Below, piece by piece: positions 23,001 through 33,592 of a stretch of DNA of 64,000 nucleotides (position 1 is the stretch's first letter; each line of letters begins with the position of its first letter). Under the pieces are notes generated by a model that made no database searches, was not told the DNA's origin, and saw only the letters and a list, made by a program, of their open reading frames with translations. The translations under genes and the position numbers were made by a program. Source of the stretch: Globodera rostochiensis (Eukaryota > Nematoda > Chromadorea > Rhabditida > Heteroderidae); contig JAEVLN010000046.1 of NCBI GenBank assembly GCA_018350325.1, positions 124,001 to 188,000 of the forward strand, given 5' to 3'.

Positions 23001-24882
23001 GGCCCAAGGTCAAATAAATTTGGCCGCTCGCAAAAATAAAAAAATAAATAAAAATTGTTCAATATTATTAAATTTAGAGACGTTGTACAACATTTTAATT
23101 CTAAAAAAATTACACTAATTTTACACAATGAGCAAAATTTTGCCGATTTTTTTTTTTGAAAATTTTCGATTTTGAATTAAAAAAGCCTGTAAAAAATATA
23201 GGTAGTTCAATTTTATATTCTTTAATTGCTTTAAAGTATTTAAACACAAAAAGAACAAAAAAAAATTTAATTAAATTGTGTAAAGCGGTATTTTCTAGAA
23301 AAAATATATTTCATTTCAATTTTAATTTCCCTAATTGCTCAATTATAAAGTATTTAAAAACACAAAAAAAAATCAGGAATTTTTAATTTTAATTTAATTA
23401 AATTGATTAAATTTGTATAAATTCGGGATTATCTACAAATTCCAAAAATGGTTTTATTATTATCATCCAAAAGTGATTGATGGGGGACACAAAAAAAAAT
23501 CAGGAATTTTTATTTTAAATTTAATTACGTAAATTGATTAAGTTTGTAGAATTTCGGGATTATCTACAAATTCCAAAAATGATGGGGGACACAAAAAAAA
23601 TCAGGAATTTTTATTTTAAATTTAATTAGGTAAATTGATTAAGTTTGTAGAATTTCGGGATTATCTACAAACCCCAAAAATGGTTTTATTATTATCATCC
23701 GAAAGTGATTGGTGGGGGCTGAAGAGAATTAGAATTTAAATGCCCCCTCAAGGTCATCGCATTGCATTTACATCGTTCGTTTTCATTTGTACCCCCCCCC
23801 AAATGCACGCATTTTGTGCGCGTACTGCTTGCCAAACATTGAATGAATTGGACGACATTTTGTTCGCCAATTAACAAAGTTGAAGGAACAAAAAAAAACA
23901 AAAATAAATCTCTCTCTTGGACAAATAAGCAAGGACAATTGGTAGACAAAATAGCCCCAGCCAGTGTGTTCTCAACTTTGTCAATTTTTTTTTGGACAAA
24001 TGGGCACAAAAATTTCAGACAAATGACAACCAACTGTTGCCTCACTATCAGGGTCAATTTTTGGACAAATGGGCACAAAAATTTCAGACAAATGACAACC
24101 AACTGTTGCCTCACTATCAGGGTCAATTTTTGGACAAATGGGCACAAAAATTTCAGACAAATGACAACCAACTGTTGCCTCACTATCAGGGTCAATTTTT
24201 GGACAAATGGGCACAAAAATTTCAGACAAATGACAACCAACTGTTGCCTCACTATCAGGGTCAATTTTTGGACAAATGGGCACAACAATTTCAGACAAAC
24301 GACAACCAACTGTTGCCTCACTATCAGGGTCAATTTTTGGACAAATGGGCACAACAATTTCAGACAAACGACAACCAACTGTTGCCTCACATCAGGGTCA
24401 ATTTTTGGACAAATGGGCACAACAATTTCAGACAAACGACAACCAACTGTTGCCTCACTATCAGGGTCAATTTTTGGACAAATGGGCACAACAATTTCAG
24501 ACAAACGACAACCAACTGTTGCCTCACTATCAGGGTCAATTTTTGACAAATGGGCACAAAAATTTTCAGGAAACTTGCCACCCTCCCTAAACACATTTGT
24601 GTCTACACAACAACAAAAAAACCAACGTATTTTTTATACAATAATTTTTGTACAATAAAGATTTCAAATTTTAAACATTTATTTTGCCCCTTAAAATGAA
24701 TCAATTACCGCTTTTTGAGCCGAAAGTTGCGCAAGAGAAAATTTGTCGTCGTCGTTGTCGTTTGTTGTCCCAGGCGCCTGCGCGAGAGCAAAACTTTTTT
24801 TCTTGGCACTTTCACTGCTGCTCGAGGCGTTCTCGTTGGGGGGAGGGGGGGGGGGGGGGGTTAGTTGTTGCGTTGGTTGCAC
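8055..24882 (-). CDS. NR6A/HR4-type nuclear hormone receptor, 23-exon model
   Basis: Exons in order, all joining in phase: 24882-24709, 23026-22948 (these two tentative), 21531-21299, 20961-20600, 20442-20337, 19848-19792, 19731-19637, 15287-15269, 15203-15037, 14640-14603, 14543-14467, 12624-12547, 11816-11636, 11592-11435, 11239-11144, 11035-10922, 10806-10734, 10452-10350, 10252-10125, 9170-9049, 8935-8844, 8584-8465, 8169-8055; 2787 nt, about 928 residues. The N-terminal region is rich in Q, N and H (activation-type). Zinc finger 1 reads [18 protein letters not shown] then [20 protein letters not shown]; finger 2 ends [20 protein letters not shown]; the C-terminal extension [17 protein letters not shown] is the HR4/GCNF (C. 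elegans nhr-91) hallmark. The ligand-binding domain shows [17 protein letters not shown] and [17 protein letters not shown] (helices 3-5 and 8-9) and [11 protein letters not shown] (helix 11). Expected role: DNA-binding transcription factor in the nucleus. Odd points: a 35-residue Q-rich insertion inside finger 2, a 19-nt microexon, a GC donor after 8844, and a first exon that runs through a long C tract. Confidence 0.85.
9210..9800. repeat. intronic AT-rich tandem repeat
   Basis: Several copies of a compound unit containing TTTGTTTAATTTTTAACAGC, AATAAAAATGAATTTTAT and GAAAAACGAATTTTGAATTT. Two half-units alternate, giving a longer period of roughly 250 bp. It lies in the receptor intron between exons ending at 10125 and starting at 9170. 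Confidence 0.85.
9952..10073. mobile_element. hAT-like small element, CGGTAT motif type, no target duplication seen
   Basis: Left end TAGTGTTCGGCAAATGCGG and right end CCGTACCGAACGCTA match the intact element at 40689-40891. The interior carries CGGTATCGGTATTTCGGTACC and its complement. The flanking 8-mers differ, so the copy is old or rearranged. Intronic in the nuclear receptor gene. Confidence 0.7.
13105..13196. mobile_element. hAT-like MITE, 92 bp, TSD ATCTGGAT
   Basis: Flanked by ATCTGGAT at 13097-13104 and 13197-13204. Inside are AGGGATGCA near the left end and TGCATCCCT at the right end, with an interior of CCGGAATCCGGCATGCCGG-type dyads. Located in a receptor intron. Confidence 0.85.
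14044..14364. mobile_element. GC-rich minisatellite enclosed by hAT-like inverted ends
   Basis: The left end TAGGGTTCCTCCCCGAC (14044) is the exact inverse of the right end GTCGGGGAGGAACCCTA (ends 14364). Between them are about five copies of a unit containing GGGGAGGCCGGGTTAGCCAT and GTCAGGGGTCGGGG. Flanks are ATTTGCGG and ATTTGAGC, a probable degraded 8-bp duplication. Lies in the intron between the exons ending at 14467 and starting at 12624. Confidence 0.8.
16680..17245. repeat. 560-bp polypurine (GA-rich) tract
   Basis: Almost uninterrupted GAGAGAGAAAGAGAG and GGAAAAAGAAGGAGAAGG blocks on the + strand, with a partial higher-order duplication. Long Arg/Glu/Lys or Ser/Leu/Phe ORFs here are compositional. 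It sits in the 4.3-kb intron that interrupts the receptor DNA-binding domain and could form triplex DNA. Confidence 0.9.
19239..19480. mobile_element. hAT-like MITE, 242 bp, TSD ATTTTTAG
   Basis: Ends TAGAGTTGGCCGGGATCGGG and GATCCCGGCCAACTCTA are inverted copies, flanked by ATTTTTAG at 19231-19238 and 19481-19488. The interior is packed with TCCCGATCCCGGT units in both orientations. Same family as 44517-44714. Intronic in the receptor gene. Confidence 0.92.
22460..22534. mobile_element. hAT-like MITE, 75 bp, TSD CTATCTAC
   Basis: Ends TAGTGCTGCACGAGA and TCTCGTGCAGCACTA, flanked by CTATCTAC at 22452-22459 and 22535-22542. The interior is GAAATTTACCGAGACTCGAG plus GAGAGTC units, shared with 48803-48915. 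One of the smallest elements in the window: little more than two ends and a few motifs. Confidence 0.93.
23350..23720. repeat. roughly 120-bp tandem repeat, three copies
   Basis: Three successive copies of a segment containing AAATTCGGGATTATCTAC, AAATTCCAAAAATGG and CACAAAAAAAAATCAGG. The copies differ by loss of the TTTTATTATTATCATCC part in the middle one. Probably intronic. Confidence 0.75.
23985..24560. repeat. 69-bp minisatellite, about eight copies
   Basis: Unit contains GGACAAATGGGCACAAAAAT, TTCAGACAAATGACAACCAA and CTGTTGCCTCACTATCAGGG. The period of 69 bp is 23 codons, so up to five frames stay open without coding meaning. The early copies have CACAAAAATT and AAATGAC, the later ones CACAACAATT and AAACGAC, showing block-wise homogenisation. 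It lies between the two tentative 5' exons of the receptor gene. Confidence 0.93.
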
Positions 24883-26060
24883 TGGCCCCTGCGGCGTTGC
24901 CGTTGTGTCGTCCGTCCGTCCAATTCACTTTCGACGGCGGGTGGTTGGAAGAGGAGGCGGGCGGAGGAGGAATTTTGTGGATGAACTTTTGTGTGTGTGT
25001 GTGAGCGAGAAGTGTGATGATGATGACGACGGCGCGGGGTGTGGGCGTGGGAAGCGGTCCCCCCCTCCGGCGGTGGCGATCCGATTTTGGGTGGATGGGT
25101 GGGGAGAATCTTCACTTTTCTCTTTTGCCCTCCGGGGCGCGGGGTCAGGTCAAATTTTGGAGGCGGCGGCTGGACACAAAGGGTGGGCTGGCGCGAGTGT
25201 AGTAGATGGATGATGCGCAGCAGCCGGCAGCAACAGCAACAGCGCCCGAGGGCAGCAGCCAGCCGCCGGGCGGGAAGAGGAAGAGAGTCCGTCCGTCCAC
25301 CCCCCCCCCCCGCCCCAGGGTTCATCTCCAGCCATCCATGCTCGAGAAGAGGAAGGAGGAGAGAGAGCTGTTCCCCCCCCCCCCCATTTCCCATTCATCC
25401 TGCACGAACCCATGCTTGACCTCTCTTCTCTTTCTCCATCCACTCTTCCGCGCGGCGAATTTCCCCTCCGGCGAAAGGGAGTGTATGAAGGAAGGAAGAA
25501 GGGCGGCTGTCAGGAAGAGAAGGCTGATGATCAGCCAGCCGATCGGAAGCGCCGAAAAGTTCCCCCCCCCCCCTTCACAATTTTCCATTGTTCTCCTCTC
25601 CCCTCCGGGGGCAAGAGGAGAGATGCGCAGCCGCTCTGCACACGCCAAAATTGTGCAATTTGCAGCAAGTGGGCAGGCATGTGTGTGTGTTTGACCTGCA
25701 TGATGCGCAATGCGCAGCAAGCACACACATTGCGCCTGGGGGGGGGGGAGGGGAAGGGGGGGGGAAGAATGAAATGACCCGATTTTGGTGAACGAGCTCC
25801 GACACGCATTCACTCTCTGCTGCTGCTGTAGGTTGCGAGGAGGTTGGCGGAAGCGATTTCCATCGTTCCCCCCAAGGGATTTCCATCGCCTCCCCCTCCC
25901 CCCCCCCCCCCCCAGGGATTTCCATCGCCCCCACCCAAAAAGCGGGTAAGAGGAGCAAAGGAAGAGCCAGGCGATGATGAAGATGTGCTGCTTGCTGATG
26001 ACCCAACACACGCACTCACATAGAGAACTTTCGCGTCGGCGGATGGGGGCAAATTTTAGG
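24883..26060. other. GC-rich low-complexity region upstream of the receptor model
   Basis: Dense poly-C/poly-G tracts (near 25303, 25377, 25561, 25740 and 25902), short CA/GT runs and CAGCAG motifs. ORFs occur in all six frames because stops are rare. It could contain the promoter, CpG-rich 5' leader or further 5' exons of the nuclear receptor gene; no splice-consistent exon could be fixed. Confidence 0.4.
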
Positions 26061-26187
26061 GGGTGCGAGGCGGGCGGGGTGGGGGCAAATTCTTGCGAAA
26101 AATTTTTCTTTCAATTTCAAGGTTGATGAGAACAGAACAGAATTTGAGTGAAATTTTGGTGGTATTTTCAAAATCAATCACACATAT

Positions 26188-26500
26188 TAGAGCCCGAACA
26201 TATTTGAAGACCGAGCGAGAGATTTCGAGATTATCGATCGAGACTTGCGAGTTTATCGATTAATATTTGAAGATTATCGATTGAATTGTCAATTGAGATT
26301 ATTTATCGAGATATTGATCGAGATTTCAATAAATAGAGATTTACGAAATTATCGATCGTGATATCCATAGATCGAGATTTGCGAGCTTATCGATCGAGAT
26401 TTCCATAGATCGAGATTTGTGATTATCGATCGAGATTTCAATAAATCGCAATTTACGAAATTATCAATCGAGAGATCGTCGATCGGTCCGAGCTTAGGTA
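26188..26500. repeat. ATCGATCGAGATT repeat, probable degenerate hAT-like element
   Basis: About ten copies of ATCGATCGAGATTT with variants, in both orientations. The left edge TAGAGCCCGAACAT resembles the end of the element at 27006, and the right edge GGTCCGAGCTTA is a poor inverse. No 8-bp duplication is visible. Confidence 0.65.
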
Positions 26501-27005
26501 TATCATATTATAATTTGTCTGGGCTTCAATGTTTTCCCAATCACTTGCGGACACACCCGTCCGTTCGCCGTCCCGGTGTTTTGTGCCACCTCCCAATTTT
26601 TGTTTTTTTTCATAAAGCCCGCCCGCTTTTCCCTCTTGCTTTGCTTAATTTAGCTGGCTGACCCCGCTTTTGTGCGGGGAATCGGGGTCAACGGGAAGCG
26701 GGGATGACCCCGTTTTTCCCATCGCGCCATGAACGGACGGACGACGACGGCGCTCTCCTCTGTGCCCGCGCCGCTCTCACTCACTCTCAAGATGCCCCCG
26801 ATTTTGGAAGCCGAATGAATGAATGGAATTGAAAATAGTAAAAAAGAGAGAGGAGGAGCATCGGTCATGACCCATAAATGGAAGCAGCGAGATTTCCTTG
26901 GCGTTGTTGGAAATGTGTTGAAGGAAAATTGTGACGAAAATAATTGACAAAAATACTAATTAAAAAATACATTCAGGGCATGCCTTGCTTGGTAAGTATG
27001 GAAAC

Positions 27006-27154
27006 TAGAGCCCGGTCGAGACGAGATTCTCGTCTCGAGATCTCAAAAAATCTCGTCTCGACATCTCGTCTCGAATAAAACTGAATTTTCGAGATGCGAG
27101 ATTTTTTCGAGAATCTCGTCTCGAGTCTCGCTCGAAGCTCAAGTCCGGGCTCTA
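27006..27154. mobile_element. hAT-like MITE, 149 bp, TSD ATGGAAAC/ACGGAAAC
   Basis: Ends TAGAGCCCGGTCGAGACGAG and CAAGTCCGGGCTCTA. Flanks ATGGAAAC (26998-27005) and ACGGAAAC (27155-27162) match at 7 of 8. The interior is made of CGAGATTCTCGTCTCGAGA dyads. Confidence 0.88.
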
Positions 27155-27159
27155 ACGGA

Positions 27160-28490
27160 AACATAATTAGACGAAAGCCTTAATCATTTTCTCTCCTCGT
27201 TTAAGCGTATAATGGTTATGCCGCAATCAGGGATCTCAGAATGCCCTATTTTTATGGCAAATGCCATAATTTTGGAAATTTGCCATATTTCCACACTTGC
27301 CATAATTTTGCCATATTTTTGAACTTTGTGAAAATTCTCATTTTTTAAGGAAAAAATGAGAATTGCCAAAAATAGTGCTCCTTGATTCGTACAATTTGAA
27401 GTTTTTGGTTGCAAATCTCTTAACAAATGAGAGTCAAAAAGTCCAAAAATTTTTTCGGCGGCGCTTATCGGCTCCGCCGACCCCTCCCCGAGAAGTGAAG
27501 CAAAATTCTCAAAAAAAAAAATTGTTTTTTTTTTGAAAATCCCATAAGAAAAGTGCCATAAAAATGCCATATTTTTGACCCCTCGATATAAATTTAATTA
27601 ATTTTTTTTTTCATTGTCCTTTATAGGTCTTGGTCTTGCCAAGCATCGCCGGAGTTGAGAGGCTTATTTCCCAAAAACCAGGGGTTCCAAATTTCACCCG
27701 GAAAACTAATTATGTCTACACTGCGATAGAGAACGAACGATTGGGGATATTCATGTTTTATGACTAGGGCTACGATTTATATGGACAAAAAATCTTCGAA
27801 ATATGGCCATAAAATATGGATGAAAAATTGTAAAAAAAAATATGGACCAAATATTGGACAAACTTGTAAAATATGGACGAAATATGGATAAAAAAATTTT
27901 CAAATATTGCAAAAAATTGGCAAGATTTCCTGATAGATGCAAATTAAAGGCATTTCAGAAAATTTTTTTGAAAATAAGCAGAGTTTTAAAAATTTTCATT
28001 TTTTGGTGGTAGAATTTTTAGTTGCGAAAAAGTCAATTTTTAGGGGTGCATTTTTTGAAAATTTTGAAAAAGTCGATCCTTGGGGATGTATTTTTCTTTT
28101 TTATTGCATTTTTGTTAAGGAATTTTTGAAAAATGGCGAAATATGGAAAAATATGGAAGATATGGATTATAAATGGACTCTAGAAGCTCCAACCAAAGCT
28201 AAAAACATCATATCCCCACCCTACTCATTATCCATTAATTACGGGCAGCAAATTGAGGGCTTTGGGGACTGCGTCGTTAAATGGAGGTGCCGTGGCACTT
28301 TGATGGAGCCGTGGGGCTCGAAATTCGCGCATAATTTGTTAATATTCCCTAAACGTTTCGGACATGGGCCCTCCGGACTTGCCGAGCAGCATCACCAAGG
28401 CCCCCCCCCCCGGTGCCGAGCACCACCACCAAACACTGCTCGCGCAGTTTGTTGCTTTTAAAATGGCAAATGCCCTCCGGCCTTATGGGT
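27160..28490. other. repeat-rich region without a supported gene
   Basis: Contains TGCCATATTTTTG words (27240-27590), a GGCGGCGCTTATCGGCTCCG hairpin near 27451, and ATATGGA words from 27764, which begins TAGGGCTACGATTTATATGG like a hAT-type end. An open + frame at 27937-28461 has a Pro/His-rich C-terminus but no clear splice sites or recognisable domain. Confidence 0.4.
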
Positions 28491-28496
28491 TCCCGC

Positions 28497-28600
28497 TAGG
28501 GTTGGACAAAACCGGATATTATCCGGGTCCCCCGGATACCGGTTCCTTGACACCCGGATACCGGAACCGGATAGTAATTTATGCCTGGATATCTTTAAAG
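28497..28600. mobile_element. left end of a CCGGATA-type hAT-like element
   Basis: Starts TAGGGTTGGACAAAACCGGA, nearly identical to the intact element at 52862-53894. The segment near 29090-29185 also matches the interior of that element (53630-53715). The right end is not found, and another element (29195-30247) is inserted downstream, so this looks like a broken, nested copy. Confidence 0.65.
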
Positions 28601-29194
28601 TACCAAAATATAGATTAAAAAATGTGCTAAAACTGATTAAATCCAGTCTATTTTTACGTTAAAAATCTTTAAAATCAATTACTTTATTAATTTTCTTCTT
28701 ACAATTGTAAAATATAATATTTTCACATGTTTTTGAAACTTTTTAAGAAATAATCAAAAGTAAAATTTTTCAAATATCAATCTTTGGGTGGATTTTTTGT
28801 CCAAGAAAAAGTCTGTTTTTACGGGTGCATTTTTGGGAAAGAAAAATTTGATTTTATAGGTAGATTTCTCTTTTTTGCATTTTTCTTAAGACATTTACGG
28901 AAAAATGCCTAAAATATTGCATTTTTTTCCTTAAAATTTTGGGCAAAAGTGCCAAAATAGGGACTAAGAACGCAAAAACGGCTAAATATGGATTTGCTCT
29001 CAAAAATGCCGAAATAGGGATTTTTAGGGACTAAGTCAAACCCTGTTCGCAAAAAAAATAGGTTAAAACCTGAAAATCTCGTCTCTACTAATTATAAAAA
29101 ACAAATTACAGAAGCCCATATTTCTTAGTTTAATTTTAATAGGAATGGCAAAATGTCTTACGCAATTTCAAACATTTTAACTGGTGGTAAAAAG

Positions 29195-30247
29195 TAGGGA
29201 TGTTCGAGAGTCTCGGTCTCGGTTCTCGAGTCGAGAAATTTCTCGGGTTTTTTGGGTTTCGGTCTCGGTTCTCGGTCTCGGGGTCATTTCTCGGTCTCGG
29301 AAAACGAGACTCGAGACCGAGACTTTTTTGCACTATTAAAGATTGCCTTTTTTGGTGAGAATTCATTACAGAATTCTGGCTTAAAAGATTTGAAAAATAC
29401 ATAATGACAAGTCAAATTTTAGATATCCTTAATTTAATTCCTTTTGCACGAGTGTATCTGATGGGCTCGTTGGCTCAGTGGTTGAATTCTATCTCGTAGT
29501 ATTGTATATGTGTTAGAGGTCCAATTCCCGGAATGAAAATTATTTTTTCTAATTCCGATACTAAACACCGAAAAACCCCATTTGCCTAACACTAATTCTT
29601 ATTGTTAGTTAAAAAATTAAAAAATCACCCAGAAAACCTCATAAAATGGTGTTTTTTTTGCATATTGTAGCCACATTTTCCTAATTAAATTCACTAAAAC
29701 TTTAATTTTTTCCCCGGCGGTGTCTGTCGGCACTGCCGAACCCATTATCACTCCTAAAAAGCTTCAAAAAGGTACAGAATTTTTAAAATTTTCGTTGCAA
29801 TTTTCTTAACAAATTGAGTGAAAAAAACCAAAAATTTTCTCGGCGGCGCCTATCGGCACCGCCGACCCCCCCCCCCCTAAAAGTGAAGCACAATTTTCAA
29901 AAAAAGCGTTTTTTTGAATTACTTAACAAAATAGCAGTAAAAACGGAAAATGCATCCTTAAAATCGACATTGAGAACTTGTGGAGCTTAAAATAAAAAAT
30001 TTTCAGTGAATTTAAAAAAAAATTTCAAAAAAGTCTCGATCTCGGGTCTCGAACCGAGAAATTTCTCGGTTTTTTTTGGGTCTCGATCTCGGTTTCGAGT
30101 CTCGGGGTCATTTCTCGGTCTCGAGTCTCGGTGTCATTTCTCGGTCTCGGTCTCGAGTCTCGGGGTCATTTCTCGGTCTTGAGTCTCGGTGTCATTTCTC
30201 GGTCTCGGTCTCGATTCTCGGTAAATTTCAAGTCTCGAACATCCCTA
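29195..30247. mobile_element. hAT-like element, 1053 bp, TSD GTAAAAAG
   Basis: Left end TAGGGATGTTCGAGAGTCTC and right end AAGTCTCGAACATCCCTA; flanks GTAAAAAG at 29187-29194 and 30248-30255. Both edges carry CGGTCTCGAGTCTCGG arrays. The middle is not palindromic: it has a tRNA-like stretch at 29461-29540 with an A-box-like TGGCTCAGTGG and a B-box-like GGTCCAATTCCC, and two GC hairpins near 29710 and 29845. No transposase coding was found. Confidence 0.9.
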
Positions 30248-30255
30248 GTAAAAAG

Positions 30256-31160
30256 ATTGGCGGCGGTCGCCATCTTCAAGGCGCATTTGGTCTTTACTCT
30301 TCAAGTGTTTATCGGTGCATTTTCGCGCAATTAAATTTTAAATAAATAAATTTGGAATTCTTTTCAGGTTTTGTGCCGGCCATGTTTGTTGGCCTCAGCG
30401 GCCGCACTGCTTGAACTTGAAGCAAAGGTCAAAGCAAATGGGCGGATCGATCAATTTGAAAGATAAAATAATTCACTTTTTGGTGTAAATTTTATGTAAT
30501 AAAATTGAATTCAACGCTTGATAATAATATATTTTGAGTCAACTTTTATTAACGAAAAAATCACGAGATATTGCCCAAATTGCCTAAATTCCAAAATAAG
30601 TAAAAATGTACAATTTGAAAATTGAATTTTGCGGAATTGGGGCATTATTTTGGCTTCCGATTGATTACATTTTCGGTTCCAATGGATGATTCATCGAGAA
30701 AGCGTCAGGGGCCAAAACCAGCATATTCCTTTTCTTTTCATTTACTCATCCCAAAATTTGACATTTATCCCCCCCCCCAATTTTTCGTTTTATGATTTAT
30801 CAATAAAGTTTTATGCTTTGTTTTTGGTATAATAATAATTTAAGATTTAAATTTATTTGTATACATTTTATTTCAATTTGTCGTAAGCCCAAATAAAAAA
30901 AAAATGCCGCATCATGCTTTCTAATTTGTCAAAATCCAGTCTTATGATGATCAGTGTTTTTCATCATAGATTTGTATTTATTCATTCATTTTTTTGTTGA
31001 ATGTTTAAAAATAATTCATCGTTTTTACTAAAGCATTTAAAAATTGTTGATGACGATTTATGGTTTATGATTTGGGAACATCCTGACCTTGGCGCTTCGA
31101 CTAAACCCCAAGGATTCCGGATCTGGAAAATCCTGTCCGGAGTTCAGTGTTGTCCGGGCT
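30256..31160. other. intergenic, AT-rich, no firm gene
   Basis: A possible short exon at 30368-30428 on + (VLCRPCLLASAAALLELEAK, after TTTTCAG and before GTCAAAGC) could belong to an unidentified gene, but no partner exon was found. The remainder is A/T-rich. Confidence 0.35.
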
Positions 31161-31164
31161 TATT

Positions 31165-31430
31165 TCCCCGCCTTCTTTCCCCGCCCTCTCTTCCCCCGCC
31201 ATCTCTTCCCCCCGGCATTCTCTTTCCCCGCCCTCTCTTTCCGCGCCATCTCTTCCCCCGGCATTCTCTTACCCCGCCATCTCTTCCCCCCGGCATTTTC
31301 CCCCGCCATCTCTTCCCCCGGCATTCTCTTCCCCCGGCTTTCTCTTCCCCCGACTTCTTCCCTCGGCTTTCTCTTCCCCCGCCTTCTCTTCCCCCGACTT
31401 CCGTTTCCTATCTTCTCTTCCGGGGGATTG
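31165..31430. repeat. pyrimidine-rich minisatellite
   Basis: Irregular tandem copies of CTCTTCCCCCGGCATTCTCT and CCG(C)CATCTCTTCCC, unit about 14-29 bp. It produces three open + frames and one - frame that are repeat artefacts. Confidence 0.85.
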
Positions 31431-31500
31431 ATTGGGAGAAAAAAGCTCAAAGCATTTTTTTAATTTTTAGCACTTTTCCGGGCAATTTACTTTACGGGCG

Positions 31501-31566
31501 ATGGCGTTCGATGGGTTTGACGACTATTATTATTGGGTCACACACCGCGTGGACGACCTCATGAAT
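31501..31566 (+). CDS. possible first exon of a disrupted host gene
   Basis: ATGGCGTTCGATGGGTTTGA opens 22 codons (MAFDGFDDYYYWVTHRV...) ending at AAT|GTGAGC. Downstream, 31713-31910 shows two protein-like frames (one with AEFESALVRHADAVEAAL, the other with HAFVMLPNDKMIIDAPVRQL) that cannot be joined without a frameshift. The block lies 0.4 kb left of the MULE and may be the 5' part of the broken gene at 33700-34740. No family recognised. Confidence 0.3.
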
Positions 31567-32017
31567 GTGAGCGAAAATATTTTTGATAATTATTTGATCA
31601 AAACTGAAAATGCAAAAAATTGGCCCCCTTTTGAGTTTTTCACTGTTTTACAAAAGTGATCAGCTTTCAGTTTTTTGTTTTCCCGCATGTCCATTTTATC
31701 GTTTTTGTAGTGGTCTTGTTGTCGACGGCGGAATTTGAGTCGGCACTTGTGCGTCATGCGGACGCTGTGGAGGCGGCGCTTGTTTCGGTGCCGCACCCAA
31801 TCAATACCATTGCCCGCACGCGTTTGTCATGCTGCCCAATGACAAAATGATTATCGATGCGCCGGTACGACAGCTGAAGGAGTTGGTCCGACAGAATGGG
31901 GGAGGGGGTGGGTGATGGGTGTTTGCTAAGTTGCCCGAGGGCTTAAGATTCAATACAAAATTTGCATTGATAGGCGTCCATTTTCTTGCCTTAGGCATTT
32001 CCGGTTTGAACGGCACC

Positions 32018-32101
32018 CAACTCGTTCCCCGCCAACTCGTTCCACCCCAACTCGTTCCCCACCCCCAACTCGTTCCCTTTTACCCAACTCGTTCCCCTTA
32101 A
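32018..32101. repeat. MULE left inverted terminal array
   Basis: Five copies of CCAACTCGTTCCC with spacers that differ slightly (GCC, ACC, CACC, TTTTAC). Inverse of the array at 33448-33592. Confidence 0.88.
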
Positions 32102-32179
32102 TAAAAATGACAAAAAAACCTCTAAAATCGTACAAAACAAATAGCATTTTAATCAATAATTGTATAATTTCAAAAAAAT

Positions 32180-33430
32180 CAACACCGGCAAACGAATAAC
32201 AAAATGGGAGAATAATATCGCAAATATCAATTTGGATGAATATTTTTTCATCATTTTCTTCAACAATTATTACACTCTCGTCCAAACTCGCTTCAGCCTC
32301 TTCCATTGCTGCTGCTTCTTGCATTTGCTCGTCCAGCTCTGCCCTCGGTGGCGCGTTGAAGCCAACCAAATGTCCGACACGTCCGAAAAAGTGCGACATG
32401 TTCACCGCGAATTGTTCATCCTCGAAGTCGGTGTTCAGAAAGGCGAGGATGTCAGACTTTTCTCGCTCGATGTTGGCATCTATCTCCGCTGTCAATGCCA
32501 ATGGTTGATTCGGTTGTTGGCGTCCTTCATCAATTGCCACAGCAGACTCTTCCCCCGCATCAGTGCCGTGCACAATGGAACGGCATGAGTGCCCGCTGCA
32601 AAGCCAAAAACGCGGTACACCTGAATTTATAAAAAGCTAATGGAAGCAAGAGTTTGTACCTGGTACTTTTGGTGCCTGCTTAAATTCCATCCGAAACAAT
32701 GATTGGCGATTTCTTGAGCAGTTGTAACTGTCGTGGTGACGAGAAAATTGCCAATTCCTCGTCGATATGACGCATCAGCATTTCGTCGAAGTAGGCTGAA
32801 CCCGGCAGCGCGCTTCTTCCACGAAGCGTCACCCATAAATAACGGCAGTCGCCATTGGTAAGCCCGCGCAGTGTGCATACATTGGTGAAGCGCTTTGTTG
32901 ATGCACGATAAAGAGCCTAAATTTATGGAGATAAAAAATTCTAGAATTTTTAAACCTTTTTTGTCGCCATCGTGTTCCCGCATGCGACATCTCGAATCCG
33001 GTTACGCTCTTCATCGCCTTTGCCGCTGTATTTTTGGGCCACCCTAATTTCGATCCGAACCTTTGCTGATGCCACATTCTCGCGTGACCCCATCGCAAGC
33101 TCAGCTTGCACCTTACGCCGTTCCTAAAAACATCTTTCCGTTCGATAAAAAAACAAGAATTTTCACCTCCTCCCCTTGCACTTTTGTGCGCTCAAATGGT
33201 TGGCAAAAATGAACAGTTGACGGCCCGTCATCTGCCCATTATCTCCAGCCAGCTTTCGAGATGGTAATGGCGTCTCTTTTGCCACTTGTTTGGCGTCTCT
33301 GAGTTTTCGGCACCCCGCACAAACGTAGCGTAGACCAGAAATGTGCGGCTTTCCGCTTTTGGTCCATTTATAGCAGAGGTTAGGATTTTCCGGGTGGTCA
33401 GAAATTTTAAGGTTTTGGATCCGACTCGCT
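32180..33430 (-). pseudogene. MULE transposase, frameshifted
   Basis: Reading from 33430: a Cys zinc-binding-like N-terminus (LCYKWTKSGKPHISGLRYVC then AGCRKLRDAKQ), an intron, a segment with AELAMGSRENVASAKVRI, an intron of about 40 bp, then ALYRASTKRFTNVCTLRG and QLQLLKKSPIIVSDG. Exactly after the SDG the frame is lost by a small indel. The next block resumes in another frame with FKQAP and, after the following acceptor, VYRVFGFAAGTHAVPLCTAL and MRGKS, the usual MULE catalytic-core layout (first catalytic Asp in the DG.F motif). Another frame change follows near 32510, after which an acidic C-terminal stretch with FFGRVGHLVGFN is read. The indels make it inactive; it would have catalysed cut-and-paste transposition. 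Confidence 0.72.
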
Positions 33431-33447
33431 GACTATAGTGAGACATC

Positions 33448-33592
33448 TAAAAAACAAAGGAACGAGTTGGGTAAAAGGGAAGGAGTTGGGTAAAAGGGAA
33501 GGAGTTGGGTAAAAGGGAACGAGTTGGGCAAAAGGGAACGAGTTGGGTGTGGGCAACGAGTTGGGGTGGAACGAGTTGGCGGGGAACGAGTC
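33448..33592. repeat. MULE right inverted terminal array
   Basis: Nine copies of GGAACGAGTTGGGTAAAAG and shorter variants; three middle copies have GGAAGGAG. Longer than the left array, showing that copy number in the ends changes independently. Confidence 0.88.

Noticed and set aside
23695..24658. Long repetitive ORFs with a 23-residue period on both strands
   Set aside because: The 69-bp tandem repeat keeps any stop-free frame open; five frames are open at once.
24861..25443. ORFs with Cys/His or Gly/Pro runs
   Set aside because: GC-rich low-complexity sequence with overlapping open frames and no consistent splice partners.
26188..26500. Complete hAT-like element over the ATCGATCGAGATT array
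   Set aside because: The left end fits, but the right end is a weak inverse and the flanking 8-mers (ACACATAT, GGTATATC) do not match, so only a repeat is called.
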